Source of the DNA: JAWKWH01 sp963669455
GTDB taxonomy: Bacteria > Pseudomonadota > Alphaproteobacteria > Rhizobiales > Rhizobiaceae
NCBI GenBank assembly: GCA_963669455.1
Contig: OY770026.1
Span: 1,426,001 to 1,490,000, forward strand
Reading direction: 5' to 3'
Length of the DNA stretch: 64,000 nt
Shown piece after piece: positions 17,953 to 26,029 of the stretch. How positions within the stretch are numbered: the stretch's first letter is position 1; each line of letters begins with the position of its first letter. A model generated the notes under the pieces. The model did no database searches. It had not been told where the DNA came from and saw only the letters and a list, made by a program, of their open reading frames with translations. Both the position numbers and the translations under genes were made by a program.

Positions 17953-18240
17953 TAGAGCGTATCCACTGAATATTGGAGCAGTTTGATGGGATGGATCTTT
18001 CAGTTCTGCAAGGAGGATACCGCAAGTGCGATGCCGTAGTATCGTGCGAGGATTTCGACAGTGAGGTCTGGTTTTTCGGGCTTGCCCGACGAAAGGTCTA
18101 AGGTGTTTTGCGGTAGCCAGAACCGCGACAACGCTTGTGCTCAGCTGGACCCATTGAAGCATTTTTCGCTTCTATGACTCGGTTTTCATCAAAAATGCTC
18201 CAGCGGTGTCCGCGTCGCGTCGCGCTCCTCGTTGACCGGC
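17953..18240. repeat. Intergenic composite repeat, copy 2 (one MITE end)
   Basis: It begins with TAGAGCGTATCCACTGAATA, the terminal repeat of the 310-bp element at 38904, and shares about 35 bases with it, including GGAGCAGTTTGATGGGATGG, plus a CGTGCGAGGATTTCGA segment. The stretch 18085-18160 is the inverse of the 5934-6010 repeat. GCGTCGCGTCGCGCTCCT near 18210 matches 39140-39157. No matching right terminal repeat is present, so this copy is decayed. Nothing further is recognisable from 18241 to 18416, and no gene is supported in 17904-18416. Confidence 0.65.
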
Positions 18241-18416
18241 AGGCAAGCGAAGCGCCGCCGAGAGGGGGCCTTGCTGCCCAGGGTTTTCACGTATCAAATA
18301 GCGACGATCTTAATTTGGTAGAAATGGGCTCAGTGCTGCCATTCGTTGCATGTGCAAACGCGTCAGATGCTGCCAATGTCTGCGAAAGACAATCCTCAGA
18401 GATTTAGTATATCGGA

Positions 18417-19688
18417 TTAGGTGGGCAAATGGGTAAGCCGCGCCGCGCCGATGGCCGCGTCGGTATGTTCTGCGTCGTTCAATTTCAAACCGAGGGCCTT
18501 GCTCCTGATTTTCCGGTAGACCGGGTTGTTCGCACCGCCTCCAGCAGTGAACAGAACATCGGGATAAGCGCCGCCTCTGGCCGCAATTTCCCGGTAACAC
18601 TGCGCCTCGATGCGGGCGATACCCTCAAGCAATCCTTGCAGGAACAACGCGTCGTTTTCCGGTCGGGGTTCCAACCGGGGTTGCTTGTCCGGATCGTTGA
18701 CCGGAAATCGCTCGCCCGGTCGCGTGAGGGGATAATAGTCCAACCCGGAGGGAATATCCGGGTCAATTTTCGCACTCAACTCCTTAAGTTCATCGCGCGA
18801 AAAAAAACTCGCCAGAACAGCGCCTCCACTGTTTGACGCACCTCCCGCAAGCCAGACATTGCCGAGGCGGTGAGAGTAAAGGCCAATCGCCGGATCATCG
18901 ACACGATTGTGGGACAACAATTTTACTGCAAGCGTAGAACCGAGAGACGTCACCGCAACACCCGCTTTCAACGGCGCACAGGCAAGAAATGCGGCAATGC
19001 TGTCGGTGGTTCCGGCATGGACGATGGCGTCTTTCGAGATACCAAGTTCGTTTGCCACTTCAGAGGAAATGCCGCCAAGCGGAGTTCCCGGCGGATGAAC
19101 CTTCGGCAGCAGATTATGATCAAGCACCTGATCCATCCAGCCAGGCCATTGCTCGGACTCAGGATCAAAGCCGGTTTTCAACGCGTTGTTGTAGTCCGAC
19201 AGCCCACCGCGATTCATCAGCTTCACAGCGACGTAGTCAGCCTGGTGCAGCGCGTAACGAGCCTGTTTTCCTTCGTCCTCCGACACAAGCCGCATCACAC
19301 GGGCGAGCGCAGAGCCCGCTCCCCGCGCTATGTGATGGGCCGGTGCGTGGCTCGCAATCTTAGCTGCCTCGGATTGGAACCCATTTGAATCATACATCAG
19401 GGCACGGGTGACGGGGTTCAGGTTTTTATCCGTCAGGACGACCGTTCCCGAAGTGCCATCCGCGGCAATTCGCGTTATCTCGCCGCCCGACCGGCCCTGC
19501 GCTTCGAGGGCTGCAATCTGGTTTTCGATGCATGTTTGAACCGCCCGCCACCACAGGGAAGCATCAATCTGCTGCTGGTCTTGCGGCAGGTGATCGGCCT
19601 GGGCCTGGGACAGCACTGCGCCATCTTCATCCAGCACCGCGGTGCGAATGCCGCTGGTGCCGATATCGATCCCCAATGACAAACTCAT
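18417..19688 (-). CDS. FGGY-family carbohydrate kinase
   Basis: The protein has 423 residues and starts MSLSLGIDIGTSGIRTAVLD, the phosphate-binding motif of the FGGY/ASKHA kinases. AADGTSGTVVLTD and a C-terminal FTAGGGANNPVYRKIRSKAL adenosine-binding motif follow. It is shorter than xylulokinase (about 490), so the substrate is uncertain. The start at 19688 overlaps the aldolase stop (ATGA). It probably phosphorylates a ketose that the class II aldolase upstream then cleaves. Confidence 0.82.
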   Translation of the reverse strand: MSLSLGIDIGTSGIRTAVLDEDGAVLSQAQADHLPQDQQQIDASLWWRAVQTCIENQIAALEAQGRSGGEITRIAADGTSGTVVLTDKNLNPVTRALMYDSNGFQSEAAKIASHAPAHHIARGAGSALARVMRLVSEDEGKQARYALHQADYVAVKLMNRGGLSDYNNALKTGFDPESEQWPGWMDQVLDHNLLPKVHPPGTPLGGISSEVANELGISKDAIVHAGTTDSIAAFLACAPLKAGVAVTSLGSTLAVKLLSHNRVDDPAIGLYSHRLGNVWLAGGASNSGGAVLASFFSRDELKELSAKIDPDIPSGLDYYPLTRPGERFPVNDPDKQPRLEPRPENDALFLQGLLEGIARIEAQCYREIAARGGAYPDVLFTAGGGANNPVYRKIRSKALGLKLNDAEHTDAAIGAARLTHLPT

Positions 19689-20659
19689 TGGCGGGTTGCC
19701 AGGGCCTGCCGATATTTCTCGGCATCCCAATTCAATAGTTCGGCCTCCGCCTCCGGGCCAATGGGTTCGACATTCCACTCTTCGGGCAATCGCGCCAGTA
19801 CATCCGACAGGCAACGCAACATTGCCCGCTGTGACGAGCCCGCCTCATTTCGAAGTGCGACACCCTGATCCGGGAGCAAAAGAACGGGCGGTTCGTCGGT
19901 ATCACTCCGTGTTGCTAACGCAGGACCCAGAAACACCACATGATCCGGATAGTAGGTACCAGTGGTGGCAATCGCCCTGGCACGGTCATCACAGGCTAGC
20001 CAGCCAAAATCAGACCATTCATACCCGGGCGGCGCTGTTTCACTGCATTCTACATTGGGATATTTGCGGACCGGCATCGCAAGCCGTGTTTCAACCTCGT
20101 CGATAAGGTTCGAAACCTCGTCGACGGATTCGCCGCAACAAATTAGCCCATGGTTTTGCAAGATGAAGACTGTCTTTTCCGGAGTGGCTTTGGCGTCAAT
20201 CAGTTGGGTGAGCGGAAGTCCGGGTTTTGCATATGGCACAAGCGCAAACGGCAGACCTTCAAGTTTTCCGCGAACAGCCTCGCGACCCTCGGGGCCTATC
20301 GCATGAACAAGCGTTGCCACTGAATGCGTGTGCGCCACCACCTGATGATCGAGCAGTGCGTGGAAAGTCGTTTCAATCGAGGGCCGCAATTCGATTTTGG
20401 GGTCGATCACGGTTGTCTTGCAACTACCATCACCTGCCTCACCGTGCGCTTCGGCGACGGCGGCTGCGCGATCAACAGGGACGAAGATGTCTTTCGTCAC
20501 CGCGTCGGCAAGCTCGGTACCTGACGCCTTTATCCACATCACCGTGTCATCTTTGATCGAGGTATTTCCACCCGGCCCCTGGACCTGAAGCGGATCTTGG
20601 CCCAACCGCGCAGAAAGCGCCCGAAACGCTGGTGTGAGAAGTTCAGGGCGCGTGCTCAA
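19685..20659 (-). CDS. Class II aldolase/adducin-family protein
   Basis: This 324-residue protein carries GPGGNTSIKDDTVMWIKASG (29-48), the GNxS phosphate-binding loop, and VVAHTHSVATL with the HxH zinc ligands. A further His in QNHGLICCGESVDEV completes the site. The family includes fuculose-, rhamnulose- and ribulose-phosphate aldolases and epimerases; this is the longer subgroup with an extra C-terminal region. It overlaps the kinase downstream and the HAD gene upstream, so a three-gene sugar-cleavage operon is likely. Confidence 0.82.
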   Translation of the reverse strand: MSTRPELLTPAFRALSARLGQDPLQVQGPGGNTSIKDDTVMWIKASGTELADAVTKDIFVPVDRAAAVAEAHGEAGDGSCKTTVIDPKIELRPSIETTFHALLDHQVVAHTHSVATLVHAIGPEGREAVRGKLEGLPFALVPYAKPGLPLTQLIDAKATPEKTVFILQNHGLICCGESVDEVSNLIDEVETRLAMPVRKYPNVECSETAPPGYEWSDFGWLACDDRARAIATTGTYYPDHVVFLGPALATRSDTDEPPVLLLPDQGVALRNEAGSSQRAMLRCLSDVLARLPEEWNVEPIGPEAEAELLNWDAEKYRQALATRQ

Positions 20660-21492
20660 TTGAGGTGCCTCATTCTGTAGGTGGGGGCGGGTGCAGCTTT
20701 CTCAATGCATAGACCTTCAAGCACGTCCTGCCCGTCTCCCCTGCTGAACTGTGCCGCATAGAGCCCACCTTCGATTAGCAATGTATCCCAACCGGCTTCA
20801 TGTCCGCCTTTGATATCGTGCTCCAGACTGTCGCCAACCATCAATATCCGTTCGACATCAAGGGCGGTGCGAAGCGCCTCGAATATCGGACGGTGCGGTT
20901 TGCCGTAAAATATGGCCTCACCGCCCATATCGACATAGAGATGCGCCAGAGCACCCGGTGAAACCACAAGCCCGTCGGGCCTCGGCGATTGCCGGTCGGG
21001 ATTTGAGCAATAAATTCGCATTCTCCGCGACTGCACCTCGTTGAGCAGCGGCTGCCATGCTTCCAGCGAGCTTTGTTCCGGCAAACCCATCAGTAAAACC
21101 GCCTCGGCATTTTGCAGCTCGTGGGTCACTTCTATCGCTAACCCGTCGGCCCATTTGTCCGCATCACCTTCGGCTCCTTCAATCGGCAAAAAGCAGCGTT
21201 CCGGCACAATTCCAGAATGAACATCACGCCAAAGCGCTTCGCCGCTGGTCATCACCACATCGAACTGGTCTTTGCTAAACCCCATCCCTGATATACGGCT
21301 CGCATTTGGCTCGGATCGCTTGCCAGAGTTGGATAGGACAGCGAGGCGACAACCGTTGTTGCGCAGGCCTTCAACGGCACGAATGGCATCTGGGTATGGT
21401 GTATCGCCGTCATGCAGCACACCCCACTGATCCAGCACAATCGCCTCATAGTCCGAGGCGATTTCCAACAGACTGTCAATAGCTCGCGTCAT
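20656..21492 (-). CDS. HAD-superfamily phosphatase (TIGR01459-like, class IIA)
   Basis: This 278-residue protein has the nucleophile motif VLDQWGVLHDG near residue 20, the motif II region LAVLSNSGKRS, and the late motif MVGDSLEHDIKGGHEAGWDT that binds Mg. The cap arrangement is that of NagD/p-nitrophenylphosphatase relatives. It probably dephosphorylates a sugar phosphate or acts as a repair phosphatase for the operon. The stop overlaps the aldolase start. Confidence 0.8.
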   Translation of the reverse strand: MTRAIDSLLEIASDYEAIVLDQWGVLHDGDTPYPDAIRAVEGLRNNGCRLAVLSNSGKRSEPNASRISGMGFSKDQFDVVMTSGEALWRDVHSGIVPERCFLPIEGAEGDADKWADGLAIEVTHELQNAEAVLLMGLPEQSSLEAWQPLLNEVQSRRMRIYCSNPDRQSPRPDGLVVSPGALAHLYVDMGGEAIFYGKPHRPIFEALRTALDVERILMVGDSLEHDIKGGHEAGWDTLLIEGGLYAAQFSRGDGQDVLEGLCIEKAAPAPTYRMRHLN

Positions 21493-21498
21493 TGCCGG

Positions 21499-22411
21499 TC
21501 AGTCCGCCATGTCCTCTGGCTTTGCAAGTCCGGCGATGTAAGCTTCTACCTCTCCCCGCTTCATGGCCGCAGCCTCCTTTTGGGCGGCACCGCCCGGCAT
21601 GTCGCCGAAGTAGAACTGATAACCTGGTATCACCTGCCGGCGAGGGATAGACATCCGAACGCGCGTTAGCGTCGTAGTCATGACATGGCAGGACATAATC
21701 CGAGCGCTTGTCGAGTTCCTCGACCGATTTCCATCCTTCATAGGAATTCACGAACCGAGCAGGGACCCAGTAGCGCCACTTCTCGGCGGGATTCGGATCC
21801 AAATTGCGTTCTTCAAAGATGGCATCGCCGCAAACAACGATATCCCCGGCACTCGTAGCGACGGTGACAGCCATGTGGCCAACGGAATGCCCCGGTGTCG
21901 GAAACATGGTAATTCCGGGCAGCACTTCACATTCGTCATCGACGGCCTCAAAAACGCAACCCGCATAGGCCGGTTCAATTCCCAAAATTCCGCACTCGTA
22001 GGTCCTGTAATAGAGCGGCAGCGGATTATAGGCCATTTCGATCTCGGCCTTGGGCGCAATGTAACGGGCGTTCTTGAACTCCTTCATGTTCTGCACGTGA
22101 TCCCAGTGCAGATGTGTGAAGACAATGGCATCTATCTCATCGGGGCTGACACCGAGCTTTTGCTCCAGGTGCTCGTGCACCTGAAGGCAGCCACGTTTTT
22201 CGCAATTGTGGTGGTATTTGCTGGCACGCTCCTGGTCCGGCAGACCGGTATCAATCAGAATTTTGTGCTCGCCGGTATCAACATAATGGCAAAATACTGG
22301 TTGCCATTTTTTCTTGCCGGCAGGCCCTTTCCAGAAAATGTAGGTGCCGAGGTCTCCGTGCAGCCAACCGGTATTGATTGGATAAATCTTGGTTTCAGCG
22401 ACGCCCATCAT
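21499..22411 (-). CDS. Metallo-beta-lactamase-fold hydrolase (AHL lactonase-like), apparent frameshift near the 3' end
   Basis: It begins MMGVAETKIYPINTGWLHGD and carries the zinc motif THLHWDH, then FPTPGHSVGHM, VCGDAIF and LPCHDYD, the set of the lactonase-like family. In the uninterrupted frame (which runs to 21476) the last 50 or so residues turn into low-quality Arg/Gly-rich sequence. Switching frame at the CCC run near 21646 restores a family-like tail, PRRQVIPGYQFYFGDMPGG, ending KPEDMAD at 21499, just before the HAD start. One extra base, real or from sequencing, is therefore suspected. A start three bases downstream (22408), 6 bases after GGAG, is also good. A sugar lactone is a plausible substrate. 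Confidence 0.7.
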
Positions 22412-22435
22412 CAACTCCGTATTCAAAAAATTCTT

Positions 22436-22447
22436 ATTGTATGCAAT
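22436..22447. promoter_or_regulatory. Candidate GntR operator before the metallo-hydrolase operon
   Basis: ATTGTATGCAAT is a near-palindrome 25 bases before the metallo-hydrolase start. It resembles the perfect palindrome at 23235-23246 beside the GntR gene. Two related dyads flanking the regulator support autoregulation plus operon control, though binding is not shown. Confidence 0.45.
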
Positions 22448-22494
22448 AACTAATTCCGATGGAATTTCAAGACATGAAATGTCGCAGCGCCCAA

Positions 22495-23160
22495 TCAATT
22501 GACCTTAAGTGTTTCCATGAAGCTGACTGTCATGTGATCGCGCATACCATCGGAAGCGGTGGCAGAATCTCCGGAAAAAATATCATCGATCAGCGCCTGG
22601 TGGCTTTGTGCCGAAGATAAAAGATCTTCGCGATCACCGAATTTTTTTGCTCTGAACGGGCCGGTTCTACGCCGAAACTCCAAAGCAATTTCAGCCATGT
22701 AGGGATTTCCGGTTGCTTCGTATATTGCCATATGAAACGCTTCATTGGCACGAAGATATGCTTTGCGGTTACCAGCTTTAGCTGCCATCAGGCATTGCGC
22801 CTGCGCTGTTTCAATCTCGGACCTGGTCAGGAAATTCAGCCTCTTTGCTGCTATTCTCGCACAGGCGGCTTCTATTTCATGCATGGCTTCAAAAATCTGA
22901 CTGAGTTCCTCGCGACTATAGTGTGCAACGAAAACCCCGCGCTTCTTGCCCTGCACCAGAATGCCTTGCGCAGTCAGCCGCGATAGCGCTTCGCGCACCG
23001 GGGTTCGCGATACGCCGAATCGCGTCGCCAGACCTGCCTCGTCCAAACGTTGTCCCGGCGAAAGCTCGCCTGCGCTGATTTCTTCCAGCAGAGATTGCTC
23101 GATCCGCCGTGCAGTTGAGAATTTCAGTACCTCGCTGGAGGACTGCTGGTTTTTTGCCAT
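22495..23160 (-). CDS. GntR-family (FadR/FCD subfamily) regulator
   Basis: The protein has 221 residues from the start MAKNQQSS at 23160. It has a winged HTH (GQRLDEAGLATRFGVSRTPV then REALSRLTAQG) and a C-terminal FCD effector domain with the metal-binding-type Asp/His pattern (ANEAFHMAIYEATG). It is divergent from the ABC/aldolase chimera and upstream of the metallo-hydrolase-HAD-aldolase-kinase series, so it probably represses both in the absence of a sugar-acid or sugar effector. Confidence 0.85.
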   Translation of the reverse strand: MAKNQQSSSEVLKFSTARRIEQSLLEEISAGELSPGQRLDEAGLATRFGVSRTPVREALSRLTAQGILVQGKKRGVFVAHYSREELSQIFEAMHEIEAACARIAAKRLNFLTRSEIETAQAQCLMAAKAGNRKAYLRANEAFHMAIYEATGNPYMAEIALEFRRRTGPFRAKKFGDREDLLSSAQSHQALIDDIFSGDSATASDGMRDHMTVSFMETLKVN

Positions 23161-23234
23161 GACCAACCCTTCTTTGTTTCGTGAACCGGTACAGCATTTT
23201 TTTGGGTTTGGCAATTTGCATATTTTTGATTATG

Positions 23235-23246
23235 TTTGTATACAAA
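23235..23246. promoter_or_regulatory. Perfect palindrome TTTGTATACAAA, candidate GntR operator
   Basis: This perfect 12-base palindrome lies between the divergent GntR gene and the chimeric gene, 29 bases before the latter's ATG. TTGTATACAA-type sites are usual for FCD-type GntR proteins. A weaker version lies at 22436-22447. Confidence 0.55.
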
Positions 23247-23275
23247 ATTTCTGGATGGAAGAAATTGAGGGTTTG

Positions 23276-24415
23276 ATGCCGGAGATTGTTCTGGAAAAAC
23301 TGGTCAAGCATTACGGGAATGTCGAAGTCCTTCACGGCATTGATCTTGAGATGACGGAGAACGAGTTTACCGTCCTCGTGGGCCCCTCGGGTTGCGGCAA
23401 ATCCACAACGTTGCGAATGATCGCCGGCCTGGAATCAGTGTCCGCTGGCGAGATTTACGTGGCGGGCAAACCGGTCAGCCATCTTGATCCGAAAGACCGC
23501 GGGTTGGCGATGGTGTTCCAGGATTATGCGCTTTATCCTCACATGAATGTAGCGCGGAACATTTCGTTCGCGTTGCGCCTGCAGAAACGCCCAAAAGCCG
23601 AAATCGACGCTAAGGTCCGCGAAGTCGCCGAGATCGTTGGCCTGTCAGAGTTTCTGCACCGTAAGCCGGGCGCACTTTCAGGCGGGCAACGCCAGCGCGT
23701 GGCCATGGCGCGGGCGCTTGCCAAGGACAGCGACATCTTTCTGTTTGATGAACCGCTCTCGAACCTCGATGCGAAATTACGCGGTCAGATGCGGGCCGAG
23801 CTGGCGCTGATGCGTCAGCGCCTGCAAACCAACGCTGGCGGGAACCTGTCGGTTCGTCTTGATGATCAGGATGCAATCCTCATCAAACCCTCCGGCGTCG
23901 GGTTCAACGAGTGCACGCGCGATAATCTGCAGGTTGTCCATCTTGATGGCACGATAGAACCAGGTTCGTACAAACCTTCCAAAGATTTGGGATTTCATCT
24001 GGATTTGTACCGCATTCGAGACGACATTCGTGCAATCGTTCATTGTCACAGCCCATGGGCCACGGGCTACGCGAGTGCGGGATTGGAAATTCCCTGTCTG
24101 ACCATACAAACAATCGAGAAGATCGGCCGGATGCCGTTGATACCATTAAGCCCAGAGGGCGGTCCCCAAACCGAACAGGATATCAGCCCGGTGTTTGAGG
24201 ATCGCAGTGTGGTCGCGGCAGTGCTCGCCAATCACGGTACGATAGGCGTCGGCTCCACTCTAATGAAAGCCCAATATCTGGCTGAGATCATCGAAGAGAC
24301 CGCGCATATAGCTTTTGTTCGCGATGCCCTGATGGCTGCCTGCGGCCGAAAAGAAGCGCCAATGCCGAAGTTCGGAACCGCAGCCGAAGCAAAGGGTAAA
24401 AACCAACCGAGCTAA
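23276..24415 (+). CDS. In-frame chimera: N-terminal half of a UgpC-type ABC ATPase fused to most of a class II aldolase
   Basis: The protein has 379 residues from MPEIVLEKLV (GAGG 5 bases upstream). Residues 1 to about 183 are an ABC ATPase with Walker A GPSGCGKST, signature LSGGQRQRVAM, Walker B FLFDEP and SNLDAKLR, ending at LALMRQRLQT. The switch histidine region and OB domain are absent. The frame then passes directly into NAGGNLSVRLDDQDAILIKP, the GNxS loop of a class II aldolase, with zinc ligands in IVHCHSPWATGY and NHGTIGVG, to the end. A deletion that removed the rest of the ATPase and the aldolase N-terminus is the simplest origin. ATPase activity is unlikely; aldolase activity is uncertain. 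Confidence 0.8.
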   Translation: MPEIVLEKLVKHYGNVEVLHGIDLEMTENEFTVLVGPSGCGKSTTLRMIAGLESVSAGEIYVAGKPVSHLDPKDRGLAMVFQDYALYPHMNVARNISFALRLQKRPKAEIDAKVREVAEIVGLSEFLHRKPGALSGGQRQRVAMARALAKDSDIFLFDEPLSNLDAKLRGQMRAELALMRQRLQTNAGGNLSVRLDDQDAILIKPSGVGFNECTRDNLQVVHLDGTIEPGSYKPSKDLGFHLDLYRIRDDIRAIVHCHSPWATGYASAGLEIPCLTIQTIEKIGRMPLIPLSPEGGPQTEQDISPVFEDRSVVAAVLANHGTIGVGSTLMKAQYLAEIIEETAHIAFVRDALMAACGRKEAPMPKFGTAAEAKGKNQPS

Positions 24416-24654
24416 CCTCGTTGCCGTTCAAGCAGAATATTTGCGTCTGAAATACTTCGAAAACCTGACATTCAAACTGATTGATGAATGTCTTGAAAGG
24501 CTCTTTCCAGACCTTGGCCTTTCTTGAAAGCAGGTTTGTGAAATGAGGTAAATCTCGGCCAAATCAGCGTGATGATTGACGGGAGACAATCTTCGCCGGG
24601 GCAGGGGTGCAGCCGGGTGAATTTTGCTGGCATGGCAATCCCCATACGCGGGGC

Positions 24655-25332
24655 TCATTTGGTGTTCGCCTGTAGATAATGCCGGAGCGCGCCAGTCTGG
24701 CCGTCCTCCTTCGGCCAGATCATGCTGGTTTTAGCCTCGTCGTCAAACGCCCCTTTCGGCAGTTTGTGTGCGATGCCCTTGTGGCAGTCGATGCATGTCT
24801 TGCCCTCGTCAAAACCATCTTCATGCCGGTCCGCCGACCTGGATTCCTGCAAGTCAAAATCCATCGATTCATTATCATGACAGTTGCGGCATTCGCGGCT
24901 GTCGGTCTGTTCCATGCTACTCCAGACCCGCTTTGCCAGTTCCAGCCGCTTGGCTTCAAACTTCTCCTTGGTGTCGATGGAACCAAGCGCCTTGTGATAC
25001 AGTTCTCTGCTGGCCTTGATTTTGCGAATGACCTTATGGCCCCATTCCTTGGGTACATGGCAGTCGGTGCAGATCGCCCTGACACCGCTGCGGTTCGAAT
25101 AATGGATGGTCTCGGTATATTCCTCATACACATTGTCCCGCATTTCGTGGCAGGAGATGCAGAATGTTTCGGTGTTGGTTGCCTCCATGGCCCAATTGAA
25201 ACCGCCCCAAAAAAGGATCCCGGCAAATGCGCCGATGATGATCAATGCTCCCAGTGACAGTGATTTGGAAGGGCTACGGAATGCGCGCCAGGCACGAACG
25301 AACAGATTTGGTTTCTTGTTTTCCGGGCTCAT
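24655..25332 (-). CDS. napC: NapC tetrahaem cytochrome c
   Basis: This 225-residue NapC/NirT-family quinol dehydrogenase passes electrons from the membrane quinol pool to NapAB. One N-terminal anchor (about residues 24-46) is followed by a periplasmic domain with four CxxCH sites (CISCH, CTDCH, CRNCH, CIDCH). It is the last gene of napFDABC, 108 bases after napB. The 240 bases beyond it toward the chimeric gene hold no recognised feature. Confidence 0.95.
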   Translation of the reverse strand: MSPENKKPNLFVRAWRAFRSPSKSLSLGALIIIGAFAGILFWGGFNWAMEATNTETFCISCHEMRDNVYEEYTETIHYSNRSGVRAICTDCHVPKEWGHKVIRKIKASRELYHKALGSIDTKEKFEAKRLELAKRVWSSMEQTDSRECRNCHDNESMDFDLQESRSADRHEDGFDEGKTCIDCHKGIAHKLPKGAFDDEAKTSMIWPKEDGQTGALRHYLQANTK

Positions 25333-25440
25333 TTCCGCTCCTAACTCCTCGTGGATATGTTGCCGGCCAAAACAGCACTGATTGCGATAACCACAATTGT
25401 CTCTTGCTGTGTTGAAGTGGTCTGTTCCAGCCGCAATCTG

Positions 25441-25875
25441 CTACTGTTTGATCGTCTCAAACGTGTTTTCCACCAAATCGTCCACATCAAGTTGTGGTGC
25501 GTGACACAGATTGCAGGTGTATCTGCGCATATCCAGATCAGCGGTGACCTTGCCTTCGGACACGGCGTAATGGCTGTCGCCGATTTTTGGTGCATTTTCG
25601 TCCTTGAAATTTTCCTCGCCATGGCAACGCAGGCACGTATTGACCTGCAGGGTGATCTCATCCTTGTTGATCTTGTGAGGGATTGACGGTGGCTGCTGTT
25701 TCCAGCTCTTTTTAAAGCCGCCGTCCATAGTTTCCTGCCTGCGGCGATCGAATTCCTCCGCATTGGCATCAAGCGGAAGGTCGCCACGCAGACTGATCAT
25801 TTCTGCGTTGGCTACTAAACCTGCACTGGTGCCCAGAAATGCCAGCGACAGGGCTGTCATGAGGAATTTCTTCAT
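25441..25875 (-). CDS. napB: NapB dihaem cytochrome c subunit of periplasmic nitrate reductase
   Basis: The protein has 144 residues from the start MKKFLMTALSL, with a Sec signal peptide ending near VANA. Two CxxCH haem sites, CLRCH and CNLCH, mark the small NapB subunit that links NapC to NapA. The frame extends 7 codons upstream, but the chosen start gives the proper signal peptide. It lies 154 bases after napA. Confidence 0.94.
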   Translation of the reverse strand: MKKFLMTALSLAFLGTSAGLVANAEMISLRGDLPLDANAEEFDRRRQETMDGGFKKSWKQQPPSIPHKINKDEITLQVNTCLRCHGEENFKDENAPKIGDSHYAVSEGKVTADLDMRRYTCNLCHAPQLDVDDLVENTFETIKQ

Positions 25876-26029
25876 GGTTTTCTCCTTCGTATCCACCGGA
25901 AACTCCGGAAGGTGAGTGAAAAAATTTTGAAACGGCGTTGGTGCCGCGATGTCATCAGGTCAGGCGCCATATTCGGACAATGCCCCCTCGTTGCCGGCGC
26001 CCCGCTAAAGGCCGCCGGTTCTTAATCGT

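Noticed and set aside
17764..18162. Minus-strand frame with MLQWVQLSTSVVAVL start
   Set aside because: It is made of a dispersed repeat that gives the same peptide start near 5941 and overlaps the FAD oxidoreductase gene.
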